This document shows positions 46,515-57,600 of a stretch of 64,000 nucleotides of DNA, piece by piece (position 1 is the stretch's first letter; every line of letters begins with the position of its first letter). A program made the position numbers and the translations under genes. This stretch comes from Crossaster papposus. Taxonomy: Eukaryota > Echinodermata > Asteroidea > Velatida > Solasteridae. The stretch is from NCBI GenBank assembly GCA_037893245.1, contig JBAIAA010000251.1, positions 2,709,001 to 2,773,000 on the forward strand, read 5' to 3'. The notes beneath the pieces are model-generated. The model ran no database searches and had not been told where the DNA came from. It worked only from the letters and a program-made list of their open reading frames with translations.

Positions 46515-46855
46515 GGTTAAAGGGGTACTGTGTTCTGAAAGCGCCCAATTGGGCTACAAAACACGTTTAGAACGAAATAATGTTAATCAGAAAGAGCATT
46601 TAAAATACATCTACACAAACATCCTTTCAAAACTGGGCGTTTATGTGTTATTCGGGTGTAGAACGAGTTCCGGGGTCCACTTTTGCGACCCCAAAAACTC
46701 AAAACGGTGTAGTCGTGACTCCAGCTGTAAAGTATTTGCCACTTTGCGGACGTGTAAGAAACCGCAATGTACATTGGTGCTGTGGGATTAAGTAAACAAT
46801 CCAAAACATGAAGTTTTCGGAAATTTCAGAACTTATAGTGCCCCTGTAAATGTAG
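46515..46855. mobile_element. MITE with AGGGGYACT ends
   Basis: Left AAAGGGGTACTGTGTTCTGA and right, inverted, ACAGGGGCACTATAAGTTCT share a 20-bp imperfect terminus. Non-coding. Confidence 0.5.
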
Positions 46856-47700
46856 TTAACACATAAACGAATTGCAATGCTTGTCCATGCACATACACAT
46901 ACATGTACATGCACGTTTGCTTATGGTGTAAATCGAGGAGTTTCCTTTGTTCCTCTCGAAAAATTCCTTTGTTTGTTTGTTTTTCCGACGGCTCTCATTG
47001 GTTTTGTACACGAATCTCAATCGAGGTCGTCCTCGATTCTAACCCTAACCCCAATTCACCTTCGTGTCGCCAGGTATGTGTCCTCCATTTACACCATGAA
47101 CAGATGCAAAACACTGAGCGTGAAATCGGCTGCACATTTTTGACGAAGTAAATTATTGATACATTAAAAAGGAACACAGAATTGCGGATGTTCATTCGAA
47201 TTTGCGCTAAAATTATGAAGATACTAAATTCGGTGCACATTTGGGAAATCGTACGCCTATTTTAGTTTATGTTCACGAATGCATGCACTTTCACGGGAAT
47301 AGAATTATCAATTGCTACACGAAAATAAACAAATATATCTTTAATATATAAATTAATATGCACATTTTGTGATATCGTCCGGGAAAACCTGTATTAAATT
47401 GTGGTGAGTTTAATATTGAAAATCGATGCGCCCAGTAAACGTGCATTCAGACGTGCGTTCGTTTAGCTTAAACGTGTATGCAAATGTTACACGAGACCGT
47501 TCCTCCTCACTCCACCCCACACCCCACACCCCACCACACCCTACCCTATATCCTACCATACCCTACTCTACGATCAAAGCTAGATCTGCGCATGCAACGA
47601 AAAGCGTGAGTATCATGGCAACATGTACTCCGGCCTGAAACGTAGTCATAATGCTGTCCAACAAAAGAATAGTATTTTTTTCTTAAATTGTATTAGATAA
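46856..47700. other. Intronic sequence without features
   Basis: CTAACCCTAACCCC occurs near 47040 and a CCCCACACCCCAC-rich stretch at 47510-47560. No exon could be supported. Confidence 0.35.
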
Positions 47701-48686
47701 TGCTACGTTTACATTATGTTCCCGGCGGCCACGGCAGCCCCGTTTACACGAAACGTAGTGCGCCGTGAGATTTTGGCATTTTTTTCTCTGTATTCAAGTT
47801 TGGTTAGGTCTTGCCAAGTTTTCTCACGGTCTATCACGATATCCGTGACGGGCCGTGGGTGGAAAGGGGCTGCTGAGTCCCGGAGGCTCCAAGGCGCACT
47901 ACGGTTCGGCCCGCGGTCTACCACGGATGCCAGTACGTTCCCTCCAGGCCCGTCACGTTCTGATGGGGTCCCTCACGTTTCTGACGTTCTGATCAAGGTC
48001 TGACACGTTTTTGACGTTCTGTCAAGGCTTTCTACGGATAAAACGTGGACGCCGGGCAGCTTTGGAGCGCGTTTGTGCCCACGGTATAAAGATAAGGCCT
48101 CCCAAGCAATAGCAATCATGGTATCCTGAGATTTCGACGAGACAACATCATGAATGCCCAAGAGAAGACGATTTTGTGTTTGCATGTTTGTTGGGTGCAT
48201 ACAGCCAGTCTTTGTGTCAGCAAGAAGAAGGCCAACAGCAGTTGCAGAGAGGGAAGGCCAGAGTGCAGCAGTCAGGAAGAAGGCGAAGAAGGCGGATGAG
48301 AAGGCCAAGATCCGTGTGGGTGCGCGAATGGTTATTGTCTATTTTCTGTTATGCAAATCATGTAAACGTACTGGTTACTTAATGCTGTACTTTGTTATCA
48401 ATAAATGAACCTGTGATTTTCTGATCTAAATAATTCTTTGTCTTCCTATTCATTCTTTCATAATACATAAATGATTGTCATATATCATAAATCAGGGCTG
48501 AATGCATAAGTTAAACCTACTTTACTCATAATGAAGTCCTAATAACTCACTGAAACCTAAAATATTTTTCATAGAAGAATGTCCATTTTGTGGCTTAAAT
48601 CTGACCTTAATTTTCTCAAACTTCTTTTCCTACATAAATCATATTCTACGGAATTCTGGCCTATCATAAGAAAAACACACACATAC

Positions 48687-49252
48687 GTTTGCATTTGTTT
48701 TCTAAGAGATGAAAACCAAACTTCACTGGTCTGGTCTGGTCTGGTCGTCCTGTGGCTTCTCCTTGGCTATAGTGCTAGTGCTGCTGGTCCTTCTCTCTTG
48801 GTTGGGGCTTGTCAGGTTACTGGGAGTCGGAGGCGAGCATCTTATGGTGTTCTAAAAAGGACAGGCAAAGTCGTGGTTCAACTTTCAAAACGTCGCGGTT
48901 CAACTTTCAAAACGTCGCGGTTCAACTTTCAAAACGTCGTGGTTTAACTTTCAAAACGTCGTGGTTAAAGTTTGCATTTGTTTTCTAAGAGATGAAAACA
49001 AAACTTCACTGGTCTGGTCTGGTCTGGTCGTCCTGTGGCTTCTCCTTGGCTATAGTGCTAGTGCTGCTGGTCCTTCTCTCTTGGTTGGGGCTTGTCAGGT
49101 TACTGGGAGTCGGAGGCGAGCATCTTATGGTGTTCTAAAAAGGACAGGCAAAGTCGTGGTTCAACTTTCAAAACGTCGCGGTTCAACTTTCAAAACGTCG
49201 CGGTTTAACTTTCAAAACGTCGTGGTTAAAGTTTCAAAACGTCGTTCTTAAA
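48687..49252. repeat. 283-bp tandem duplication plus 22-bp repeats
   Basis: The unit beginning GTTTGCATTTGTTTTCTAAG at 48687 recurs at 48970, almost identical over about 270 bp. Each copy ends in several CAACTTTCAAAACGTCGCGG repeats (22 bp), which continue to 49290. Confidence 0.9.
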
Positions 49253-49282
49253 CCTTCAAAACGTTGTTCTTCAACGTCGTGG

Positions 49283-49640
49283 TTCCATTTTCGCGCGCTT
49301 TGTAACCAGCCAGCCTCTTGGAGTACAGCGTGGGATTCTGCTGGAGGAAGTCAATGATGAGCTCCTTCTCATCCTCCGATAAGTTGGTGACGACCCTCCT
49401 CCTAGCAGGTGCGTCTTCTTCAGCCTCCCCAGCCTCAGGTTCAGGTTCCAGTTCAGGAACTGGGTCAGCAGCAGCAGCACGCTCCTCTTCATCTGGCGGT
49501 GGTGAACGGCGATGATCTTCAGGCTGCTCCTACTCCTCTACTGGTGGTGGTGGTGGTGGTGGTGGTGCAGGACGGGGGGCCTTCGTACGTCTTGGCTTCA
49601 AGCTTTTTTCAAAGCTTGATCTTCTCTCTTCGTATTGTAG
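49283..49640 (-). pseudogene. MADF-domain ORF of the Harbinger-like element
   Basis: Minus-strand reading gives a Pro-rich start (KAPRPAPPPPPPPP), an in-frame TAG at 49530-49532, an acidic Ala/Glu/Pro linker and the first half of a MADF domain, NLSEDEKELIIDFLQQNPTL then YSKRLAGYK. It ends where the 22-bp repeat array starts. Organisation parallels the gene at 35957 (basic start, acidic linker, MADF split by an intron), so the remaining half may be a lost exon. No ATG is evident upstream in frame. Probably the Myb-like partner of a Harbinger transposase, now defective. Confidence 0.6.
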
Positions 49641-50228
49641 ATGCAGTAATGTTACGTATTGCTCAGACTCGAATGAAGCTCCCCTGCCTGGTCCGGCTTT
49701 TAAATACTCCCTCCCAGAGCGCGCGCGCCGTGTCAGACCGTAGTAGAACACAACGCGCCGTAGCGCGCCGGGCCCGTAAACCGTCACACGCCGGGGACGC
49801 GCCGTGATTGAACGCGACGAAACGGCTACCATACACACTAGTTTGCCGTAAGAACCGTGACAAAACGTGGCAAAACGGGACAAAACGCGCAGCAACCGTG
49901 AAGCAACCGTGACAAAACGCGCACTACTACTATTGTAGATGCAGTAATGTTACGTATTGCTCAGACTCAAATAAAGCTCCCCTGCCTGGTCCGGCTTTTA
50001 AATACTCCCTCCCAGAGCGCGCGCGCCGTGTCAGACCGTAGTAGAACACAACGCGCCGTAGCGCGCCGGGCCCGTAAACCGTCACACGCCGGGGACGCGC
50101 CGTGATTGAACGCGACGAAACGGCTACCATACACACTAGTTTGCCGTAAGAACCGTGACAAAACGTGGCAAAACGGGACAAAACGCGCAGCAACCGTGAA
50201 GCAACCGTGACAAAACGCGCACTAAACT
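49633..50228. repeat. 298-bp tandem duplication containing a promoter-like box
   Basis: TATTGTAGATGCAGTAATGT at 49633 recurs at 49931 with only a few differences over nearly 300 bp. Each copy has TATTTAAAAGCC on the minus strand (about 49709 and 50006), a TATA-like box pointing at the MADF ORF, so the promoter region itself is doubled. Confidence 0.85.
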
Positions 50229-50497
50229 CGGCAGAACGTGGCAAAACTTGAAAGGACCGTGAGATGCCGGGAAATATACAGGCTTCCCGTCCCACTACGG
50301 ACCGCCTCCAAGTTTGGTTACGGCCTATTGAATAGTGTCGCGTTTGGTTGCGTTCACCCCGTTTCACTACGGCCTACTAGGTTTCTCATCCGCACCGTGA
50401 CTGCCGTGGCAAATTTGTTGACAGTTTAAAAATCTTGCCCGGCATCCACGGCAATCACACCCTGTCACATTTGCCCATTCCGTTCCCCCGCGTTGTC

Positions 50498-51460
50498 TCA
50501 CGTCCATCCCGTTTTGTCCACGGTGGCCTGAAACGTGATTGCCGTGGCCGCCGGGGAAATAATGTAAACGTAGCATAACATCTTACTGGTCGCTGGACTC
50601 GCAGTGGCCGCTGGACTCGCAGTGGCCGCTGGACTCTCAGGGGTCGCCGGGCTCACCGAAATCGCTAGGCTCGCCGTGGTCGCCGGGCTCGCCGTGGTCG
50701 CCGGGCTCGCCGTGGTCGCCGGGCTCGCCGTGGTCGCCGGGCTCGCCGTGGTCGCCGGGCTCGCCGTGGTCGCCGGGCTCGCCGTGGTCGCCGGGCTCGC
50801 CGTGGTCGCCGGGCTCGCCGTGGTCGCCGGGCTCGCCGTGGTCGCCGGGCTCGCCGTGGTCGCCGGGCTCGCCGTGGTCGCCGGGCTCGCCGTGGTCGCC
50901 GGGCTCGCCGTGGTCGCCGGGCTCGCCGTGGTCGCCGGGCTCGCCGTGGTCGCCGGGCTCGCCGTGGTCGCCGGGCTCGCCGTGGTCGCCGGGCTCGCCG
51001 TGGTCGCCGGGCTCGCCGTGGTCGCCGGGCTCGCCGTGGTCGCCGGGCTCGCCGTGGTCGCCGGGCTCGCCGTGGTCGCCGGGCTCGCCGTGGTCGCCGG
51101 GCTCGCCGTGGTCGCCGGGCTCGCCGTGGTCGCCGGGCTCGCCGTGGTCGCCGGGCTCGCCGTGGTCGCCGGGCTCGCCGTGGTCGCCGGGCTCGCCGTG
51201 GTCGCCGGGCTCGCCGTGGTCGCCGGGCTCGCCGTGGTCGCCGGGCTCGCCGTGGTCGCCGGGCTCGCCGTGGTCGCCGGGCTCGCCGTGGTCGCCGGGC
51301 TACAGTTGAAGTAAGCTCGAATTTTGTCGGAGTCCTCGCTGAGGAGAAGCTCGTCAATGTAGTGGGGCGCCTCTTGCTGGTATGACGAAGCAGGGATGCG
51401 CATCCCGCCGAGACGCACAGCGGTGCGGGGGGGAGGGGGGAAGCTAAACACTGGTTTCAT
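50498..51460 (-). CDS. Open frame with (ATTASP)n minisatellite
   Basis: 320 codons from an ATG at 51460: about 52 residues of ordinary composition (MKPVFSFPPPPRTAVRLGGM..., PHYIDELLLSEDSDKIRAYF), then some 38 repeats of a Thr/Ala/Ser/Pro hexapeptide, then a tail that crosses into the end of the Harbinger-like element at 50575. The repeat is open in several frames (GLAVVA, RRARRP), so openness alone is no evidence. Only the non-repetitive N-terminus hints at a gene. No family recognised. Confidence 0.25.
   Translation of the reverse strand: MKPVFSFPPPPRTAVRLGGMRIPASSYQQEAPHYIDELLLSEDSDKIRAYFNCSPATTASPATTASPATTASPATTASPATTASPATTASPATTASPATTASPATTASPATTASPATTASPATTASPATTASPATTASPATTASPATTASPATTASPATTASPATTASPATTASPATTASPATTASPATTASPATTASPATTASPATTASPATTASPATTASPATTASPATTASPATTASPATTASPATTASPATTASPATTASLAISVSPATPESPAATASPAATASPATSKMLCYVYIISPAATAITFQATVDKTGWT
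50583..51301. repeat. 18-bp GC-rich minisatellite
   Basis: TCGCCGTGGTCGCCGGGC repeated about 35 times without visible change (50671-51301), with five diverged units at 50583-50670. The gradient suggests homogenisation from one side. It starts 8 bp outside the transposon end. Confidence 0.95.
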
Positions 51461-51482
51461 GGGTTAGGTTTTCACGTGTACG

Positions 51483-52091
51483 TAAAGGCCCAGTCACACC
51501 AGATCGTACGATTTCTGGATCGTGCGATTGGTGCGATTTTGCAGAGATACGACCAATCGCCAATGTTTGCGACGATCTCCGCATAGCGGTCGTATGCTGT
51601 GATTACTCCTAGAACTGGTACGTGCGATTGGTGGCACGCTTGGTCGTGCGATCACAAGCGATTGAAGAAGATTGATCGCAAAATCAGTCGTAGGTAATCG
51701 TGCGACTAGTCCCAGGTACCCACGGTTGATCGTACGAGCAATCGTGTATATCTGCGACCACTCGCACGATCAGTCGTGTATACCTACAACCAGTTGCACG
51801 ACTAATTGTGCGACTGTGGGACCCGCGATTATCCACGACTGGTGGTGCGAGCATGCACGACTGGTGGTACGACCATGTAAGACCTGTCTGCAACCTCTTA
51901 CGATTTTGAATCGCAGGTCAGAAGTTTTGAACATGACCATCGACCTTGCTGCGACTGATTTTGCTGTGGCGATGACCCACGACCTCTGCGACAAGTCGCA
52001 AGCTCTTTGTACGATTTGCCGAGGATTGCAACATATTTCGGTCGCAGCTAGGTCGTAACCTGGTCGCAAGCCCGGTGTGACTGGGCCTTTA
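51483..52091. mobile_element. Motif-saturated MITE (TCGTGCGAC words)
   Basis: TAAAGGCCCAGTCACACCAG at the left is mirrored by GGTGTGACTGGGCCTTTA at the right. The interior is a lattice of TCGTGCGAT, CGACTGGTCGTG and TCGCACGA words in both orientations. The end closely resembles that of the element at 195. Confidence 0.8.
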
Positions 52092-52254
52092 AACTGCGGA
52101 GGCGAAGGGTGCATTTACTTAGTATGGAAGCTATCTGGAACTAGAAATGAAAATGATCGCCGGAGACGGCCGGATATAGCAACGAAACGGGTTGGTTTCG
52201 CGTTCAATTAGGCGTCTATATCCGCATGCGAAAACTAATTGGTTAATTGTTTTC

Positions 52255-54512
52255 CCGACAGCCAATAATTATTTGCGTTATTATAGTTTGGAAGATAATC
52301 GCATTTTTATTAAAAATCCACACGACAATACCTGAAGCGAATCATTAAATTAAGACATCGTCACAGAAACGGGTTCTATTGTCATGCTGCTCAATGTCAC
52401 ACACACAATCATGCCTGTAATTTTCTCTTTAATTTTACATTATAATGAGCCATACATCTCACGGTCTTACTTTATTTATAAACTACCCGTTCATCCCATC
52501 CCGAAGAAGGATTACGTTTTTCCTGTTTTGTTGTTCATTGTTTAATTTAAATTCACCAATTTCGTCCGAAAACAAAAAACCAACACGCTTTTACCAATCC
52601 ATTTCAGTCATTTATCATTCATTTTCAAATGCTGATCACTCTATTTAAAGGTGGAATACACATTATCATGAATGTGTAGGGGGTTGTATGTTATGGTAAA
52701 TGTCGTTTAACTGACCTGTCTGAAGTTTTACAATCATGGATGCTGAGAAAAGAAAAGAAAAAACGGCGTTCGTTTTTAACCGGCGTCAGGCAGTGATTTT
52801 TATGTTAATACACTGTGCGAAAGGGAAGTGTTTTTGAAAAATTAACGACGCATGAAACATACGACGGAGCCCCCCCCCCCCCCCCCCCCACCCCCCCCCC
52901 CCTGTCGGCTAACAGTTTACCCACATAAAGCGTGTTATGAAAACCTAACGCCAAGTTTGCATGCTTTACGTCGAACAGAACACGTCGAGAACAGAATTAC
53001 GTCGAGTTAATTTGAAACATTTCATGCAAGAGTTTACATAATTCTATGCACATGAAATCAAGGGGAAACCGGGTGTATTCATTACATGTGATTCAGTTTG
53101 CTATTGGTTAGTCATAGGGGAAAATTGAACGGTCATTATTGCCGCGAAAATTATATGCCAACAAAAGATGGCCGATTCTTTAAGATTATTTGGTGGGTAA
53201 CAAGCAAATACTTATTTTTTTATTTTTATTTGTAAAGGATAACATTTCTTACAAATGTACCATCCTAACTTTCTTGTGTAATGTGGAACCAGATGACAAA
53301 TCCAGTAAAACTGGAGGCCCGCCAGCTCAATTGACGATCGACCTAAAATCTGCCTGAAATTTTGCGGTAATTCTCTAAAGGCCCCCACGTTTTTATGAAT
53401 GATAATTTTTTATTAATGAATATAGCACTTGGCGTCAGTAAAGCTAAAACTATAGATTTAGTAAAATATTTTAAACTTACAGTTTCTTTTGTTAGAATGA
53501 AGATTTCATATTCATATAAAACACTGTATATCTCCACATTATGACAGATTCATGCATTGAAATGTATTTGTTGTCTTTTACTGAAACAACAAAATAATAA
53601 TTATTTTCGTTATTATAGTTTGGACTGAGGCTCGGATGATAATTGCAGTTTTAATAAAAATCCACACGACAATACCTGAAGCGAATCATTCAATTAAGAC
53701 ATCATCACAGAAACGGGTTCAATTGTCCTTCTGCTCAATGTCACACACACAATCATGCATGTGATTTTCTTCTTAATTTTACATTATAATGAGCCATACA
53801 TCTCACGGTCATACTTTATTTATAAACTACCCGTTAATGCCATTCCGAAGAAGGATTCTGTTTTTTCTGGATATTTTTTTACAATTTTTAATTCAAATTC
53901 ACCAACTCTCACATTCAATTTTGTTCGAGAACAAAAAAAACCAACACGCTTTTACCAAACCAATTCACTCATTTCTCATTCATTTTCAAATGTTGATCAC
54001 TCTATTTAAAGGTGGGATACACTATTGGTAATTGCCTGAATTGTCATGAATGGGTGGGTGGATCCAAAGGTAGAATACACCATTGGTAATTGGGGTTTTA
54101 TTTTATAGTAAATGTCGTTTAACTGACCTGTCTGATGTTTTACAATCATGAAGACTGAGAAAAGAAGAAAAACGGCGTTCGTTTTTAACCGGCGTCAGGC
54201 AGTGATTTGTATGTTAATTCACTGTGCGAAAGGGAAGTGTTTTTGAAAATTCAACGACGCATGAAAAATACCACCGCCTGAATTGACGATCGACCCAAAA
54301 TCTGCCTGAAATTTGGCGGACGGGCCCCACGTTTTTATGAATGACCATTTTTATCAATGAATATAATCACTTTGCGTCAGTGAAGCCAAAACTATAGATT
54401 TAGTAAAATATTTTAAATATAACAGTTTTTTGTTTCAGAATGAAGTTTTCGTATTTATATAGAACACTGTATATATCCACATTATGACAGATTCAGGCTT
54501 TGAAATGTATAC
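52255..54512. repeat. Diverged tandem duplication (units near 1.3 kb and 0.9 kb)
   Basis: 52255-52860 recurs at 53590-54270 (CCACACGACAATACCTGAAG, TGAGCCATACATCTCACGGT, TTTTTAACCGGCGTCAGGCA). 53330-53570 recurs at 54275-54510 (CTGCCTGAAATTT, CACGTTTTTATGAATGA). The second unit lacks about 450 bp, including a C homopolymer. Substitutions and indels are spread throughout. No gene seen. Confidence 0.8.
52869..52902. repeat. Poly-C tract
   Basis: About 30 C residues broken by one A. Length is likely unreliable in sequence data. Confidence 0.85.
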
Positions 54513-54738
54513 AATAATATTGTTACTATACACAATACTAATTTTAATAATGGTTTGAAGAATGGTGTACAACACGTGATTGATAATAAATAAATAAATA
54601 TTTTAACTCCTTCAGAAATGTTTTATTGAATTTGTTTTTAATTGTGTTAAAGGAGTAGGAGTGATCGTGTATGTTTGTTTTTATGTTATTTTATTTTGTA
54701 TGGGTGGGTACGCTGGGAATGGGGTAATACGCTTGGAG

Positions 54739-54761
54739 TGGGGGGGGGGGGGGGGGGGGGT
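54739..54761. repeat. Poly-G tract
   Basis: Run of more than 20 G residues; a small Gly-rich open frame across it is an artefact. Confidence 0.85.
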
Positions 54762-55082
54762 GGAGACCAGGGTGACTAAGTCAAGAAATTGCGGGGAAGC
54801 ATTTGAATATACCTTGAATAATACCTTGAAGCTGGTATGTTTTTGTCAAAATTATCAAATAATTATGGCTCAACGAACAACCTATTGACAATAAGCACGC
54901 AAATGGAAATTAGTTGCATTGTACAAATAGCAAAACCATTTTTTTGTTATGAAAAAATATCTTGCGCCTATAGGTTCAGTACATTTAAAACGTACACAGC
55001 GTTCAATCGCTGGAAAAAATACAATTCACTGACTCGATCACTATGAAACGAGATTTGTTGCGTTATTAACAATCGAACCTAC

Positions 55083-55131
55083 CTGCAAATGCCGATATCC
55101 GCAGCACAACCCAAACTACTACTCCGTCCAT
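55083..55131 (-). CDS. Secreted protein gene, exon 1 (signal peptide)
   Basis: ATG at 55131 in a good context (A at -3, G at +4) encodes MDGVVVWVVLRISAFA plus one base, then a GTAGGT donor. The hydrophobic stretch ending in AFA looks like a signal peptide with its cleavage site. The phase-1 donor joins exactly to the phase-1 acceptor at 46121, giving AFA|DSEWQLVF. The 8.96-kb intron between them holds at least four mobile elements and a minisatellite. Linking this exon to exons 2-4 is inference from strand, phase and content; a transcript would be decisive. Confidence 0.55.
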
Positions 55132-55235
55132 TCTCCTCAATGCAATGATCAAAAATCCGTTGATGAAATAATCGTACGGCCTTTACAAATTACGCCTACT
55201 CGCCTCTGGAGAGCTACAAACAGCGGACCACCGAC

Positions 55236-55241
55236 TATATA
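55236..55241 (-). promoter_or_regulatory. TATA box of the secreted-protein gene
   Basis: CCTATATAGTC on the minus strand, about 105 nt upstream of the ATG, inside a GC-rich stretch. Initiation is expected near 55205-55210. No upstream ATG intervenes. Confidence 0.5.
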
Positions 55242-55541
55242 GGCTAGGTAGGCGCTGGGCGCGGCGCTGGGAAACGCTGATGAGCTTCGTGCTCTGATTG
55301 GATAGTTGTAGTTTGATAGTCCACCCGTGCCGAGTAATAAGCATAACACTATATGTAATTACCAGAGCACTGGCTCGATGTACAAAGTGATGCGAGCTGG
55401 GCGCATCGATGTTTGTGCACAAACCCAAGGAAACCTCAAAATTGTGTACGGCCTTTGTACGGCTATTTGCATATTTGCGTTTGCATTCTATACAGTGCCT
55501 TACCGAAGCCGATAAGCCCCGAACCGAAACGAACAATTAGC

Positions 55542-56129
55542 AAATGAGTGCAAATGCGTGTGCGTATCCGCGCGCTGCAGATGATTTTGCCTCAAAGAGC
55601 TATATTAAACTAATATAGATCTATGTTTTGCCTTGACCCTTTTTTACTTGCAAGACGCGCGCATGTTGTTTGCGTCTGTTCTACATGCACGCGCGTTGCA
55701 TTTAGAGTACACTGTCAAATACATGTATTTTTGTTTCCACAAGCACGCACATGAATTCAAAATGTCTGCGCGCAGAATGGATTCAAAGTATCTCTGCGCG
55801 TAATAATGAAGATTTAGCGCTATGGTAATTTAATACAGCTCTATGGTAATAAGTGATTTTTGTCTCCACTGCCTATTATAAAGGTTTTTGGATCCTTTTA
55901 TATACACACAAAACATAGTGGCCTGGTTGCAGCACCGGAAACGTTTCCGAGCATTTACAGCTCAAACAGCCAGGGAAAAGTGGCCAGGAAAGGCATCAGA
56001 TTGCACCACAGGACATCTAGAATCCAAAATGTTTCCTGAGTCTGGTGTCGCCACTGAATTCAGGGCACATGAACTTAGAGCTTAGTAACCAGAACTTAGT
56101 GCCCATTTAAACACCTAATGAATTCCAAT
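55542..56129. other. No gene recognised
   Basis: Upstream flank of the secreted-protein gene; repeated GCGCGC/TGCGCG and ACATGTA words, nothing defined. Confidence 0.3.
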
Positions 56130-56440
56130 ACTTGACCAATATTGCACATTTTACCGCAGATTTCTGCGCAGAAATGTGCGACAAAATCTGCAATATCGCA
56201 GATTTCTGGGCAGAAATGTGCGATAAAATGTGCGATGTCGGAGATTTCTGCGCAGAAATGTGCAAAAAATCTGCAATATCGCAGAAATCGGCGCAGAAAT
56301 GTGCGATAAAATGCGCAATATCGCAAACATCGGGGCAGAAATGTGCGATAAAATCTGCAATATCGCAGAAATCGGCGCAAAAATGTGCGATAAAATCAGC
56401 GATATCGCAGAAATCTGCGCAGAAATGTGCGATGTCGCTT
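56130..56440. repeat. Tandem motif array (GCAGAAATGTGCGATAAAAT)
   Basis: A unit of about 30-65 bp built of TGCAATATCGCAGAAATC and GCGCAGAAATGTGCGATAAA repeats some seven times. Cys-rich open frames on both strands (CDKMCNIAEI type) come from the repeat. The left end GATTTCTGCGCAGAAATG is itself palindromic. Confidence 0.85.
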
Positions 56441-56767
56441 CAGGGCCACCATACTTTCGCCTTCATACATCAAACTTCATACTTTAGACAACAAATGGCT
56501 TATAGCTATAGCTGATGATGTCGGAAGCGCGCCACCAGGGGTCAACTTTTAGGCTCTATATTGATAATTATTGTGCAAAAAAAACCACAACATATGTTCC
56601 CCATCTGTGTATAAACATTTCATACGGATACATGTACTGTGGACATGTGATAAACAGACGTCAAAATGTTTACGGTGAACGCAGGAACTGACAATGCATA
56701 AACAGTTCACACAATTACAAAAATCGTCATTAAATTGTAATCATATAGTAGTTGTAAAAGTCCCAGG

Positions 56768-57030
56768 CCGGGTGGCGATTTTCTCTAGAGGTAGGTTGGT
56801 ACATTAGCCAATCAGAACACAGATGGCGTTGAGGTCATCGATGATGTTAGAGTTGTCTGGGACAACGTTAACCCTAACCTCTAACCCTAACCCTAACCCT
56901 AACCCTAACCCTAACCTTAGTCAGATCCCAGACAACTGTAACATCATCGATGACGTCAACACCATCTGTGATCTGATTAGCTACTAAATGTACACTATGT
57001 ACCAACCTACCTGCAGACAAAATTATCGCG
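56768..57030. mobile_element. Inverted-repeat element with a telomere repeat in its loop
   Basis: Left arm (GTAGGTTGGTACATTAGCCA, CATCGATGATGTTAGAGTTG) is mirrored by the right arm at about 56930-57015. Between them lie about eight CCCTAA units (56868-56917). The arms differ at a minority of positions. Confidence 0.8.
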
Positions 57031-57061
57031 GACGGGTGGCATCGAAATTGATTTGTAAATT

Positions 57062-57600
57062 ACACACTGTAAAAAATATATATGTTATTTTACATCAAAA
57101 GTGATGGCAGCAGAGACGCCAGACATTTTGCTGTTTTTTATTGTTACATCAAATGTTGTAGTTATGTTTTGAAACATTTGCGTAAAATATTTATACATTT
57201 TATTTGTACAATTACTATTGTCTGTAAAAAAGGTCCGTTATTTTACATCAAGTGTTGGCAGCAGCGTTGCCAGACAATGTGCTGTTTTTTGTTTTTACAT
57301 CAAAAGTTGTAGAAACGTTTTGCAAAATTTGCACTTATTTGTCAAATTACTTTCGTCCGTAAATTGTTTATGAAGAAAGCTGTAATTAGCATTTACCTTA
57401 CACCGTTATCTTTTTTTACATAAAAAGTTGTAAAAACGTTTTGCAAAATTTGCGTAAATTAAGAGTGCACTTATTTGTAAAATTACTTTCGTCTGTAATT
57501 TTGTTATGCAGGAAAAATGTAATTAGCATTTACCTTACACCTTTTACTTTGTTTACATCAGAAGTTGTATTTTAACACTATAATTGTGTACATATTAACT
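57062..57600. repeat. AT-rich diverged repeats
   Basis: Blocks such as GTTATTTTACATCAAAAGTG, GCCAGACATTTTGCTGTTTT and AACGTTTTGCAAAATTTGCG recur at about 160-bp intervals; the last two recur near 58550. No coding capacity. Confidence 0.65.

Larger units (their letters stand above)
47701..50575. mobile_element. 2.9-kb Harbinger-like element carrying a MADF ORF
   Basis: TGCTACGTTTACATTATGTT at 47701 and the complement ending at 50575 (TGCTACGTTTACATTATTTC) extend for about 38 bp. TAA flanks both ends (47698-47700 and 50576-50578), the Harbinger-type TWA duplication. It holds a minus-strand MADF reading frame, two internal tandem duplications and ACGTTTTGNCACGG-type words near both ends. No DDE transposase is present, so it is non-autonomous as it stands. 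Confidence 0.8.

Noticed and set aside
48154..48408. 84-codon basic ORF (KKAKKADEKAK) in the Harbinger-like element
   Set aside because: Short, overlapping another equally open frame, no recognisable domain; could be a fragment but cannot be supported.
50604..51357. Long GLAVVA and RRARRP repeat ORFs
   Set aside because: Other frames of the 18-bp minisatellite; openness follows from the unit lacking stops.
56132..56515. Cys-rich repeat proteins on both strands
   Set aside because: Produced by the tandem motif array; complementary frames are equally open and no signal or domain is visible.
56868..56917. Chromosome end (telomere)
   Set aside because: Only about eight units, inside inverted arms, with ordinary sequence on both sides; interstitial.
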